Below are positions 16,617 through 25,229 of a stretch of 64,000 nt of DNA, piece by piece. The stretch comes from Pelomonas lactea. Lineage in GTDB: Bacteria; Pseudomonadota; Gammaproteobacteria; Burkholderiales; Burkholderiaceae_C. The stretch covers positions 248,001 to 312,000 of the forward strand of contig NZ_JBIGHX010000006.1 of the NCBI RefSeq assembly GCF_043555885.1, given 5' to 3'. Below the pieces are notes generated by a model. That model worked only from the letters and a program-made list of their open reading frames with translations, had not been told where the DNA came from and made no database searches. The position numbers and the translations under genes are program-made. Numbering within the stretch: position 1 is the stretch's first letter; each line of letters begins with the position of its first letter.

Positions 16617-17528
16617 ATGACTGCTGTGTTGTATGCGTTGGTGGTGCTGATCTGGGGCACCACATGGATTGCCCTGAAGTGGCAGCTGGGTGCGGTGCCG
16701 ATTGCACTGTCGATTGCCTACCGGTTCGGGCTGGCGGCGGTGGTGCTGTTCGCCTGGCTGGCATGGCGTCGTCAGTGGGTGGTGCCGCGCGGCAAGGCGC
16801 TGGGCTGGGTGCTGGCGCAGGGGCTGTGCCTGTTCTGCCTGAACTTCGTCTGCTTCCTGAACGCCAGCCAGACGGTGGCCAGCGGGCTGGTGGCCGTGGT
16901 GTTCTCCAGCGCGGCGCTGTGGAACGCGTTGCTGGCGCGCGTGGTGCACGGCCGCGCCATCGCGCCGCAGGTGCTGGCCGGCGGGGCGTTCGGGCTCAGC
17001 GGGCTGGTGCTGCTGTTCTGGCCCGAGATCCGCGGTGGGCATGCCACCGCGGCCGGCCTGGCCTGGGCGCTGGGCGGCACGCTGTGCTTCTCCACCGGCA
17101 ACCTGCTGTCCGCCGCGCTGCAGAAAGAGGGGCTGAAGCCGGTGCAGACCAACGCCTGGGGCATGGCGGTGGGCACGGCCATCCTGACCGGTTACGCGCT
17201 GGCGGCCGGCGTGCCGTTCGCGTTCGACGTGAGCGCGCGCTACGTCGGCGCGCTGCTGTACCTCGCCATTCCCGGCTCCGTCATCGGCTTCACGGCCTAC
17301 CTGACGCTGGTGGGGCGGCTGGGCCCGGAGCGCGCGGCCTACAGCACGGTGCTGTTCCCGGTCGTCGCGCTGAACGTGTCGGCCTGGGCGGAGGGCTACC
17401 GGTGGACGGCGCCGGCCTTGATCGGCCTGCTGCTCGTGATGGCGGGCAACGTGCTGGTGTTCAGGAAGAAGACGCCTTCGGCTTCCGTTCCAGCAGCGCC
17501 ATCGCCTCACCCACCAGCCCGCGCCTGA
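16617..17528 (+). CDS. EamA/DMT-superfamily transporter
   Basis: 303 residues from the ATG at 16617, chosen because the protein then opens directly with a membrane segment (TAVLYALVVLIWGTTW), the conserved first helix of EamA transporters; a longer frame from 16536 adds only non-homologous residues. Ten hydrophobic segments in two EamA repeats are visible. Such proteins export amino acids, metabolites or drugs from the inner membrane; the substrate is unknown. The C-terminal end overlaps the convergent livM gene by 68 bp. The divergent AraC-type regulator probably controls it. Confidence 0.88.
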   Translation: MTAVLYALVVLIWGTTWIALKWQLGAVPIALSIAYRFGLAAVVLFAWLAWRRQWVVPRGKALGWVLAQGLCLFCLNFVCFLNASQTVASGLVAVVFSSAALWNALLARVVHGRAIAPQVLAGGAFGLSGLVLLFWPEIRGGHATAAGLAWALGGTLCFSTGNLLSAALQKEGLKPVQTNAWGMAVGTAILTGYALAAGVPFAFDVSARYVGALLYLAIPGSVIGFTAYLTLVGRLGPERAAYSTVLFPVVALNVSAWAEGYRWTAPALIGLLLVMAGNVLVFRKKTPSASVPAAPSPHPPARA

Positions 17529-18444
17529 AGGCCAGCACGCAGACGATGAAGATCAGCCCGGTGACGAGGCTGACCGATTCGCCCAGGCTGTTGAACCAGG
17601 CGATGCCGGTCAGCTCGCCCAGCCAGTTGCCGAAGTCGCCGATCTTGTTCTCCAGCGCGATGATGACCAGCGCACCGACCATGGGGCCCACCAGCGTGCC
17701 CATGCCGCCCACCAGCGTCATCAGGATGACGAGGCCGGAGGTGGTCCAGATCGCGTCGGTCAGCGTCGCGAAGCCCAGCACCAGCGTCTTCGTCGCACCG
17801 GCCAGGCCGGCCAGCGCGGCGGACAGCACGAAGGCCAGCAGCTTGAAGTGCGCCGTGTCATAGCCCAGCGACGTGGCGCGTGCCTCGTTCTCGCGGATGC
17901 TGGTGAGCACCTGGCCGAACGGCGAATGGACGATGCGGTAGATGAGCCAGAACGCGGCGATGAACAGGCCCAGCACGACGTAGAACAGCGTCATGTCGCT
18001 GGTGAGATCGAGGCCGAGGAAGTGGCCGCGCGGCACGCTTTGCAGGCCGTCTTCCCCGCCGGTGAACGGCGCCTGCAGGAAGAAGAAGTACAGCATCTGC
18101 GCCAGCGCCAGCGTGATCATCGAGAAGTAGATGCCCGAGCGGCGGATGGCCAGCAGCCCGAACACCAGCCCCACGCCCGCGGCGCCGGCCATGCCGACCA
18201 GGATGCCCACCGGCGTGGGCAGGCCCCAGACCTTGAGCGCATGGCCGGTCACGTAGGCCGCCGTGCCCAGGAAGGCCGCGTGGCCGAACGACAGCAGGCC
18301 CGTGAAGCCCACCAGCAGGTTGAAGGCGCACGCGAACAGCGCGTAGCACAGCACCTTCATGACGAAGACGGGGTAGGCGCCCAGCAGCGGCAGGATGCCG
18401 ATGCCGGCGAACAGCGCGATGTAGCCGACGAGCTTCTTGTTCAT
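17461..18444 (-). CDS. LIV/HAAT-type ABC transporter permease (LivM family), first set
   Basis: 327 residues, with about ten hydrophobic segments and the LivM-type signatures GFTGLLSFGHAAF, GGEDGLQ and the cytoplasmic SPFGQVLTSIRENEARATSLG loop that contacts the ATPases. With the LivH-type gene it forms the membrane channel of a branched-chain amino acid or amide importer. Its ATG overlaps the livH stop (ATGA). This is the last gene of the long minus-strand transporter array. The end overlaps the convergent EamA gene. Confidence 0.92.
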   Translation of the reverse strand: MNKKLVGYIALFAGIGILPLLGAYPVFVMKVLCYALFACAFNLLVGFTGLLSFGHAAFLGTAAYVTGHALKVWGLPTPVGILVGMAGAAGVGLVFGLLAIRRSGIYFSMITLALAQMLYFFFLQAPFTGGEDGLQSVPRGHFLGLDLTSDMTLFYVVLGLFIAAFWLIYRIVHSPFGQVLTSIRENEARATSLGYDTAHFKLLAFVLSAALAGLAGATKTLVLGFATLTDAIWTTSGLVILMTLVGGMGTLVGPMVGALVIIALENKIGDFGNWLGELTGIAWFNSLGESVSLVTGLIFIVCVLAFRRGLVGEAMALLERKPKASSS

Positions 18445-19328
18445 TTCTCTTTACCGAAGAGGCCCGCGGGGCGAACCAGAAGCACGATGGCCATGACGAC
18501 GAACACGACCGTGTTGGACGCCTCGGGGTAGAACACCTTGGTCAGCCCCTCCACGATGCCCAGCCCCAGCCCGGTCAGGATGGAGCCGAGAATGGAGCCC
18601 ATGCCGCCGATGACGACGACGGCGAACACCACGATGATGAGGTTGCTGCCCATCAGCGCCGACACCTGCAGGATGGGCGCGGCCAGCACGCCCGCGAACG
18701 CCGCCAGCGCCACGCCGCCGGCGTAGGTCAGCGTCACCATCGCGGGCACGTTGATGCCGAAGGCCTGCACGAGCTTGGGGTTCTCGGTGCCGGCGCGCAG
18801 CTTGGCGCCGAGCGACGTCTTCTCGATCAGCGCCCACACGGCAAAGCAGACGACCAGCGACGCGACGACCACCCAGGCCCGGTAGTTGGGCAGGATCATG
18901 AAGCCGAGGTTGGTGGCGCCCGTAAGCAGCTCGGGCACCTGGTAGGGCTGGCCCGAGACGCCATAGACGGAGCGGAACACGCCCTCGATGACCAGCGTGA
19001 TGCCGAAGGTCAGCAGCAGGCCGTAGAGGTGGTCCAGCTTGTAGAGCCACTGCAGCATCGTGCGCTCGATGACGATGCCGATGAGGCCCACCGCGAGCGG
19101 CGCGAGACCGAGCATGACCCAGTAGTTCAGGCCCAGGTATTCCAGCCCCATCCAGGCGAAGAAGGCCCCCATCATGTACAACGCCCCGTGGGCGAAGTTG
19201 ATGATGTTGAGCATGCCGAAGATGACGGCCAGGCCCAGCGACAGCATCGCGTAGAACGAGCCGTTGACGAGGCCCAGCAGCAGCTGGCCCAGCAGGGCCG
19301 GCAGGGGAATACCGAAGATCTCAGTCAT
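18441..19328 (-). CDS. LIV/HAAT-type ABC transporter permease (LivH family), first set
   Basis: 295 residues, all hydrophobic segments typical of LivH, with the N-terminal LLLGLVNGSFYAMLSLGLAV and MLNIINFAHGALYMMGAF motifs and the late GGMGSILGSILTGLGLGIVEG signature. It pairs with the overlapping livM gene. It starts 17 bp after the substrate-binding protein gene, so binding protein and permeases are made from one message. Substrate unknown. Confidence 0.92.
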   Translation of the reverse strand: MTEIFGIPLPALLGQLLLGLVNGSFYAMLSLGLAVIFGMLNIINFAHGALYMMGAFFAWMGLEYLGLNYWVMLGLAPLAVGLIGIVIERTMLQWLYKLDHLYGLLLTFGITLVIEGVFRSVYGVSGQPYQVPELLTGATNLGFMILPNYRAWVVVASLVVCFAVWALIEKTSLGAKLRAGTENPKLVQAFGINVPAMVTLTYAGGVALAAFAGVLAAPILQVSALMGSNLIIVVFAVVVIGGMGSILGSILTGLGLGIVEGLTKVFYPEASNTVVFVVMAIVLLVRPAGLFGKEK

Positions 19329-19345
19329 CGCGCCGACTCAGGAGG

Positions 19346-20542
19346 TCACTTCTTCACCAGCGGGCACTTGCTGTCGGCCAGCTTCGTGAACGCTTCCTCG
19401 CCCGGGATCTTGGCGACGACCTTGTAGTAGTCCCACGGCTCGGTGGATTCCTTCACCGACTTCACCTGCATCAGGAACATGTCGTGGATGCCGCGGCCGT
19501 CTTCCTTGCGGATGGTGCCCTTGGTGTAGAAGTCGTTGATGGGCGTGTCCTTCATCTTGGCCACCACCTTGTCGGCGTCATCGCTCTTCAAGGCATCGAC
19601 GGCCTTCAGGTAGTGCGTGACGGCGGAGTAGTCCGCCGCCTGCAGCGACGACGGCATGCGCTTCATCTTCTCGAAGAAGCGGCGGCTCCAGGCGCGGGCC
19701 TCCGGGCTCTGGTTCCAGTACCAGCTGTCGGTCAGGTACATGCCCTCGGTGGTCTTCAGGCCCAGCGAGTGCACGTCGTTGATGAACATCAGCAGGCCCG
19801 CGAGCTTCATGCCCTTGGTGATGCCGAACTCGTTGGCGGCCTTGATGGCGTTGATGGTGTCACCGCCGGCATTGGCCAGGCCCAGGATCTGCGCGCCGGA
19901 GCCCTGCGCCTGCAGCAGGAAGCTGGAGAAGTCGCTGGCGTTCAGCGGGTGCTTGACGCTGCCCTTCACGGTGCCGCCGTTCTTCTGCACGACGGCCGTG
20001 GTGTCGGCCTGCAGGGCCTGGCCGAAGGCGTAGTCGGCGGTCAGGAAGTACCAGTTCTTGCCGCCCGCCTTGGTGACCGCGCCGCCGGTGCCGTTGGCCA
20101 GCGCGACGGTGTCGTAGGCGTAGTGGATGGTGTAGGGCGTGCAGTTGGCGTTGGTCAGCGCAGAGCTGCCGGCGCCGATGGAGATGAAGGGGCGCTTCTT
20201 CTCGGCGGCCACGGTGGCCATGGCCAGGTTGGCGCCGGAGTTGGTGCCGCCGATCAGCAGGTCCAGCCCCTGCGTGTCGATCCACTCGCGGGCCTTGGCC
20301 GAGGCGACGTCGGCCTTGTTCTGGTGGTCGGCAAAGATCAGTTCGATCTTCTTGCCGGCGGCCATGCCCTTCATGTCGGCGATGGCCATCTTGAGGGCCT
20401 CCACGCCGCCGGCGCCGTCGATGTCGGCGTACACGCTGGACATGTCGGTCAGGAAGCCGATCTTGATGACGTCGCCGGAGATCTGGGCCTGGGCGGCGAA
20501 GCCGGCGGTGACGAGCGCGGTGGCGATGAGGGTCTTCTTCAT
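19346..20542 (-). CDS. ABC transporter substrate-binding protein (LivK-like, type 1 periplasmic fold), first set
   Basis: 398 residues with a signal peptide (MKKTLIATALVTAGFAAQAQ, cleavage after AQA). The mature protein has the peripla_BP_6 layout: KIGFLTDMSSVYADIDG at the start, then DLLIGGTNSGANLA and the ligand-pocket region PFISIGAGSSALTN. These proteins bind amino acids, amides or small aromatic acids in the periplasm and deliver them to the LivH/LivM pair. Unlike most sets, the gene lies between the ATPase livF and livH. A GGAG ribosome binding site precedes the ATG. Confidence 0.92.
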   Translation of the reverse strand: MKKTLIATALVTAGFAAQAQISGDVIKIGFLTDMSSVYADIDGAGGVEALKMAIADMKGMAAGKKIELIFADHQNKADVASAKAREWIDTQGLDLLIGGTNSGANLAMATVAAEKKRPFISIGAGSSALTNANCTPYTIHYAYDTVALANGTGGAVTKAGGKNWYFLTADYAFGQALQADTTAVVQKNGGTVKGSVKHPLNASDFSSFLLQAQGSGAQILGLANAGGDTINAIKAANEFGITKGMKLAGLLMFINDVHSLGLKTTEGMYLTDSWYWNQSPEARAWSRRFFEKMKRMPSSLQAADYSAVTHYLKAVDALKSDDADKVVAKMKDTPINDFYTKGTIRKEDGRGIHDMFLMQVKSVKESTEPWDYYKVVAKIPGEEAFTKLADSKCPLVKK

Positions 20543-20567
20543 GGTTTGTCTCCAGTGGGGTGTGGGG

Positions 20568-21281
20568 TCAGACGCTGAGCAGCTCGTCCATCTGCGCCTG
20601 GTGGGCGGGCAGGTCGGCAGCAGGGAAGGACAGCACGACTTCGCCGTGCTCGATGACGATGAAGTGGTCGGCCAGTGGCGCGGCGAAGCGGAAGTTCTGC
20701 TCCACCATGACGATGGTGAAGCCCTGGCTCTTCAGCGCGCGGATCATGCGGGCCAGGGCCTGGACGATGACGGGGGCCAGGCCTTCGGAGATCTCGTCCA
20801 GCAGCAGGATGTCGGCCCCCGTGCGCAGGATGCGCGCCACGGCCAGCATCTGCTGCTCACCGCCCGACAGCCGCGTGCCGGGGCTGTTGCGACGCTCCGC
20901 GAGGTTGGGAAACATCGCGTAGATCTCGGTCTCGCTCATGACCTTGCCGCGGCGGGCCTTCAGCAGCGGCGGCAGGCGCAGGTTCTCTTCAGTGGTCAGG
21001 CTGGCGAAGATGCCGCGCTCTTCGGGGCAGTAGCCGATGCCGAGGTTGGCGATGCGGTGGGTGGCCAGGCCGATGGTTTCGTCACCGTGGACCTTGATGG
21101 AGCCCTTGCGCGCGCCGGTCAGGCCCATGATGGCGCGCAGCGTCGTCGTGCGGCCGGCGCCGTTGCGGCCCAGCAGGGTGACGACCTGGCCGGGCTGAAC
21201 GCTGAGGTTGATGCCGTGCAGGATGTGGCTCTCGCCGTACCAGGCGTGGAGGTTCTGGATTTCGAGTGCGGGCGTTGCCAT
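20568..21281 (-). CDS. LIV/HAAT-type ABC transporter ATPase (LivF family) with Arg in Walker A, first set
   Basis: 237 residues. ABC signature LSGGEQQ, Walker B ILLLDEISEGLAP and the H-loop region VEQN are all present. The Walker A reads GRNGAGRTT: the invariant Lys that contacts ATP phosphates is Arg44 (codon CGC on the minus strand at 21152-21150). Either the protein still binds ATP with Arg, or it is a degenerate partner while LivG (normal GKTT) hydrolyses ATP. It lies 25 bp before the binding-protein gene and is separated from livG by a 175-bp gap holding a large palindrome. Confidence 0.92.
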   Translation of the reverse strand: MATPALEIQNLHAWYGESHILHGINLSVQPGQVVTLLGRNGAGRTTTLRAIMGLTGARKGSIKVHGDETIGLATHRIANLGIGYCPEERGIFASLTTEENLRLPPLLKARRGKVMSETEIYAMFPNLAERRNSPGTRLSGGEQQMLAVARILRTGADILLLDEISEGLAPVIVQALARMIRALKSQGFTIVMVEQNFRFAAPLADHFIVIEHGEVVLSFPAADLPAHQAQMDELLSV

Positions 21282-21323
21282 GTGCGTTAGCTCGCTCGGT
21301 ACTTCAGGTTGACGGGGAATGTC

Positions 21324-21411
21324 GTGCCGGGATGCGCGCCCGGCAGCGCGGTAACTTTCTTCTGGCCCTGCAGAAGAAAGTTACCCGCCCGCCGGGGCGG
21401 ACTCCCGGCAC
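21324..21411. repeat. Composite palindrome between livG and livF (first set)
   Basis: A 15-bp perfect inverted repeat (GGTAACTTTCTTCTG at 21350-21364, complement at 21371-21385, 6-nt loop) sits inside a second pair of arms (GTGCCGGGA at 21324-21332, complement at 21403-21411). A third small hairpin (21325-21331 with 21339-21345) competes with the outer arm. The nested form resembles REP-like mobile palindromes. In the mRNA it could stabilise one segment of the operon or act as an attenuator; there is no U-tract right after the stem. Confidence 0.75.
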
Positions 21412-21456
21412 CACACGGGCCACCAAGCAGAAGTACCGAGCCAGCAGCCAGCATCA

Positions 21457-22227
21457 TCAATGCGCCCCCACCAACTCAGTCGCCTCAGTGCCCATATAAG
21501 CCTCCAGCACCGCCGGATGCTTCGACACCGTCGCATAGTCGCCCTCGGCCAGCACCGCGCCCCGCGCCAGCACCGTGATGCGGTCGGCGATGCTCGCCAC
21601 CACCTTCATGTTGTGCTCCACCATCAGCACGGTGCGGCCCTCGGCCACGCGCTTGATGAGGGCGGTGACGCGGTCCACGTCCTCATGGCCCATGCCCTGC
21701 GTCGGCTCGTCCAGCAGCATCAGCTGCGGCTCCATGGCCATCGTGGTGGCGATCTCCAGCGCACGCTTGCGGCCATAGGGCAGGTCTCCAGCCTTCAAAT
21801 GCGCCATGTCACGCAGGTCCACCAGCTCCAGCAGCGACAGCACCTTGGCGTCCAGCGTCTTCAGGCCCGTGAGCCCCTTCCAGAAATGGAAGCTCGTGCC
21901 GGTGAAGCGCTGCAGGCCGATGCGCACGTTTTCCAGCACCGTCAGGTGCGGGAACACGGCCGAGATCTGAAACGAGCGGATCACGCCCCGGCGTGCGATC
22001 TGCGCGGAGGTCTCACCCGTGATGTCGGCGCCAGCGAGCACGATGCGGCCGCGCGTCGGCGTGAGGAACTTGGTGAGCAGGTTGAAGCAGGTCGTCTTGC
22101 CGGCGCCGTTGGGGCCCAGCAGCGCGTGGATGTGGCCGCGCCGCACCTGCAGGTTGACGGCGTCCACGGCGGTGAAGCCCTTGAACTCCTTCGTCAGGTC
22201 CTGCGTCTCGAGAATGAATTCGCTCAT
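21457..22227 (-). CDS. LIV/HAAT-type ABC transporter ATPase (LivG family), first set
   Basis: 256 residues with intact Walker A (GPNGAGKTT), Walker B (LMLLDEPTQGM) and a LivG-type C-terminal extension ending in a short tail after the YMG motif. The ABC signature region is replaced by LPYGRKRALEIA, as is usual for LivG proteins. It pairs with the LivF protein at 20568. The ATG is 59 bp past the stop of the alpha/beta hydrolase gene on the same strand, so the first transporter set may be transcribed with the second. Confidence 0.92.
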   Translation of the reverse strand: MSEFILETQDLTKEFKGFTAVDAVNLQVRRGHIHALLGPNGAGKTTCFNLLTKFLTPTRGRIVLAGADITGETSAQIARRGVIRSFQISAVFPHLTVLENVRIGLQRFTGTSFHFWKGLTGLKTLDAKVLSLLELVDLRDMAHLKAGDLPYGRKRALEIATTMAMEPQLMLLDEPTQGMGHEDVDRVTALIKRVAEGRTVLMVEHNMKVVASIADRITVLARGAVLAEGDYATVSKHPAVLEAYMGTEATELVGAH

Positions 22228-22286
22228 GGACGTACCGGTTGCGCTGCGACTCTAGGGCTTCAGCCATGACGCTGGCTTACGGGCAT

Positions 22287-23129
22287 TCACGGGGTTTGGT
22301 CTGCCGACAAGAAACGTTCGATGAGGCCGATCTGCTCGGGGGTGTTCAGCGCCGGCGCATGGCCGCAGCCAGGGATCAGCGCGACGGCCGCGCGCGGGCC
22401 GCGTTCGCGCATGGCCTGCGCTGTTTCCGCGGTCAGCAGCGTCGAGTCCTCACCGCGCAGGCACAGCACGGGCAGGTCCAGCTGGTCCCACGCCGCCCAC
22501 AGGCCGTAGTCGTCGGGGTGGTGCTCGAACTGCTGCGCCAGCGCGGGGTCGTAGTGCGGCGTCACGCAGCCGTCGGGCAGGCGGCGCAGCGAGTGTTCGG
22601 TGAGCGCGCGCCACTGGCTGTCACTGAGGTGACCGAAGCTCGCGTAGATCTCGCGGAAGTAGCCCTCCAGCGCGCTGACCGTCGCGAAGCTCGGTGGCTG
22701 GCCGGCATAGGCCTGGATGCGGGCCAGCGCCGGCGCGGCCAGCTCGGGCCCGTTGTCGTTCAGCACCAGCCGCTTGATGCGGCCGCGCAGCCTGGTTGCC
22801 GCGCCCAGCGTGCCGATGGCGCCACCCATGGACGTGCCCACCCAGTGCACCTTCTGCAGGCCCAGCTGGTCCAGCAGCGCCTCGGCCTGCTCCACGTAGA
22901 ACGCCAGGCAGTACTCGCGCGCCGGGTCCACCGCCCACTGCGACAGGCCGCGGCCTAAGGTGTCGGGGCAAACGACATGCCAGCGTGCGCTGAGCGCGGC
23001 GGCGAAGTCGTCGAAGTCGCGCCCGGTGCGCGCCAGGCCGTGCCAGGCGATGACGGTGGGCGCGGCGTCGTCACCCCATTCGGTGATGTGGATCTCGCGA
23101 CCCAGGCAGTTCAGGTAGCGCGATCTCAT
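22287..23129 (-). CDS. Alpha/beta hydrolase between the two transporter sets
   Basis: 280 residues from the ATG at 23129, which has a GGGAGAAG ribosome binding site and overlaps the upstream livM stop as ATGA. Motifs: oxyanion region AWHGLARTGRDF, nucleophile Ser in GTSMGG, acid Asp in LRGEDSTLL and catalytic His in PGCGHAPAL. No signal peptide, so it acts in the cytoplasm on an ester, amide, lactone or C-C bond. Its place inside the transporter operon suggests it opens the imported compound. The closest functional subfamily cannot be told by eye. Confidence 0.88.
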   Translation of the reverse strand: MRSRYLNCLGREIHITEWGDDAAPTVIAWHGLARTGRDFDDFAAALSARWHVVCPDTLGRGLSQWAVDPAREYCLAFYVEQAEALLDQLGLQKVHWVGTSMGGAIGTLGAATRLRGRIKRLVLNDNGPELAAPALARIQAYAGQPPSFATVSALEGYFREIYASFGHLSDSQWRALTEHSLRRLPDGCVTPHYDPALAQQFEHHPDDYGLWAAWDQLDLPVLCLRGEDSTLLTAETAQAMRERGPRAAVALIPGCGHAPALNTPEQIGLIERFLSADQTP

Positions 23130-24208
23130 GTTTTGCTTCTCCCTCGCGTCCACGCCGCCAGCCGCAGCCGCCCGACGATGCCGCCGGGGAAGTGGTACAC
23201 GGCCAGCACGAACAGCAGGCCCAGCCACAGCAGCCAGCGGTCGGGCGACACCAGCGTGCTCAGCACCGGCACGCCGTCCACCAGCGAGCCGGCGCCCTTC
23301 AGCAGCGCCTGCAGGTAGTTCTGCGCGACGATGAACAGCACGCTGCCGATGACGGCGCCGTAAACCGTGCCCATGCCGCCGATGACGACGATGAGCAGCA
23401 GGTCCAGCATGATCTCCATGCTCATCGCCGTCTCGGGGCCGGTGTAGCGCAGCCACAGCGCCAGCAGCGCGCCGCCGCAGCAGGCCAGCAGCGCGGCGAC
23501 CATGTTGGCGCCGGTGCGGTAGACCACCACGCGGTAGCCGATGGCCTCGGCGCGGAACTCGTTCTCGCGGATGGCCTGCAGCACGCGGCCGAACGGCGAG
23601 TTGACGATGCGCAGCAGCAGCGCGATCAGGGCGGTGACGGCGACGAACAGCCCGTAGTAGGTCAGCAGCCTGCCGTCCAGCATGACGCCGAGGAACGGCT
23701 CGTCCATGAACTCGGTCGACGGCCGCAGCACCTCGGGCAGCTGGAAGTTCAGCCCGTCCTCGCCGCCGGTGATGTCGCTGAGCTGCGAGCACAGCGTCAT
23801 GAAGGCCGACGCGACCGCCAGCGTGATCATCGCGAAGAAGATCGCCTTCACGCGCAGGCTGGCCAGGCCCATGCCCAGCGCCAGCACGGCACTCAGCGCG
23901 AGCGCGGCGGCGAAGCCGATGGCGAGCGATGCCCAGTCCGGGCCCAGCCGTGTCGACGCGATGGCAATGCCGTAGGCGCCGATGCCGACAAACATCGTGT
24001 GCGCGAAGCTGACGATGCCGGTGTAGCCCAGCAGCAGGTCGTAGCTGGCCACCAGCAGGATGAACACGAGGATCTTGGCTGCGACGTTCAGCGCCTGCGT
24101 GCCGGGGAAGATGAACGGCGCACCGAGCAGGCCAACGAAGCAGGCGATGAGCAGGGCTGCCAGGATGCGGCTGCGCGGCAGGTCGTGGGACAGCAGTGCG
24201 CGGATCAT
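23126..24208 (-). CDS. LIV/HAAT-type ABC transporter permease (LivM family), second set
   Basis: 360 residues from the ATG at 24208, chosen because it overlaps the livH stop as ATGA and begins just before the first membrane segments. LivM signatures are present: LLGYTGIVSFAHTMF, GGEDGLNFQ and the coupling loop SPFGRVLQAIRENEFRAEAIG. The protein is only distantly related to the first-set LivM at 17461, so the two sets are not a recent duplication. Confidence 0.92.
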   Translation of the reverse strand: MIRALLSHDLPRSRILAALLIACFVGLLGAPFIFPGTQALNVAAKILVFILLVASYDLLLGYTGIVSFAHTMFVGIGAYGIAIASTRLGPDWASLAIGFAAALALSAVLALGMGLASLRVKAIFFAMITLAVASAFMTLCSQLSDITGGEDGLNFQLPEVLRPSTEFMDEPFLGVMLDGRLLTYYGLFVAVTALIALLLRIVNSPFGRVLQAIRENEFRAEAIGYRVVVYRTGANMVAALLACCGGALLALWLRYTGPETAMSMEIMLDLLLIVVIGGMGTVYGAVIGSVLFIVAQNYLQALLKGAGSLVDGVPVLSTLVSPDRWLLWLGLLFVLAVYHFPGGIVGRLRLAAWTRGRSKT

Positions 24209-25179
24209 TTCGCCCCCACCGGGTAGAGGCCTTGCGGGCGCCACAGCAGGATGGCGACCATCAGCCCGATGTTGGAGAACAGCGCGGCCTTGGGCGCGAG
24301 GAAGCCCACGTAGTTGGCCACCAGCCCGACGAGCAGCGCGCCCACCAGGCAGCCCACCGTGGAGCCCAGCCCGCCGATGATGATGACGATGAACAGCAGC
24401 AGGTTCACCTGCGCGCCGATCTGCGGCGTGACGCCCTGCTGCACCAGGCCCCACAGCACGCCGCCCAGGCCCGCCAGCGCCGAGCCGGCAACGAACACGC
24501 CGACGAACAGGCGCTTGATGCGGTAGCCCAGCGCCTCGACCATCTCGCGGTCCTGCACGCCGGCGCGGATGAGCAGGCCGATCTTGGTGCGGTTCAGCAC
24601 GAGCAGCAGCGCAATGAGGACCGTGATGCCGATGAGCATGGACAGCACACGGAACTTCTCCACCGCCACGTCGCCGAACAGGAAGATGCCGCGCAGCGCG
24701 TCGGGCAGCGGCAGCGGGATCATCTGCGCGCCCCAGCTGGCCTTGATCAGCTCCTCGCCGATGATCATGCCGCCCATGGTGATGAGGATCTGCTTGAGGT
24801 GCTGGCCGTAGACGGGCCGCACCAGCACGCGCTCGAACACCAGGCCCACGGCGGCGGCGATGGCCATGCCGGCCAGGCACGCTGTCGCGAGGGCTGCCAG
24901 GTTGGCGAGGACGTCTGGGCTGGTGGCCCACGGCGCCATCGCCGCCAGCACGGTCGTGGCCATGAAGGCGCCCAGCGCGATGAACACGCCGTGGCCGAAG
25001 TTCAGGACGTCCATCAGGCCGAACACCAGCGTCAGGCCGGAGGCGATGACGAAGATGATCAGGCCCATGGCGATGCCGGCCAGCGTCAGGTTGAGCCAGG
25101 TGCTGGGGCTGCCGGTGAGAGGCAGCGCGAGCAGTGTGATTGCTGCAAGCAGCGCTATGGGTTTGGGGTCGAGTTTCAT
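24205..25179 (-). CDS. LIV/HAAT-type ABC transporter permease (LivH family), second set
   Basis: 324 residues from the ATG at 25179 (MKLDPKPIALLA). An in-frame ATG at 25233 overlaps the livF stop as ATGA and would add 18 low-complexity residues; I prefer the shorter form since homologous permeases usually begin near here, but coupling favours the longer one. Signatures: IFVIASGLTLVFGLMDVLNFGHG and the closing IVIIIGGLGSTVG. It forms the channel with the overlapping livM product. Confidence 0.9.
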   Translation of the reverse strand: MKLDPKPIALLAAITLLALPLTGSPSTWLNLTLAGIAMGLIIFVIASGLTLVFGLMDVLNFGHGVFIALGAFMATTVLAAMAPWATSPDVLANLAALATACLAGMAIAAAVGLVFERVLVRPVYGQHLKQILITMGGMIIGEELIKASWGAQMIPLPLPDALRGIFLFGDVAVEKFRVLSMLIGITVLIALLLVLNRTKIGLLIRAGVQDREMVEALGYRIKRLFVGVFVAGSALAGLGGVLWGLVQQGVTPQIGAQVNLLLFIVIIIGGLGSTVGCLVGALLVGLVANYVGFLAPKAALFSNIGLMVAILLWRPQGLYPVGAK

Positions 25180-25229
25180 GGGCTCGCTACTTCTGGTTGG
25201 TGGCGAGCCCGAAGGCTTGTCGAGACGGG

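Noticed and set aside
22287..23792. A 501-codon frame as a longer form of the hydrolase
   Set aside because: The first 220 residues are an Arg/Ala-rich shadow of livM; the ATG at 23129 has a ribosome binding site and the protein starts with normal hydrolase sequence.
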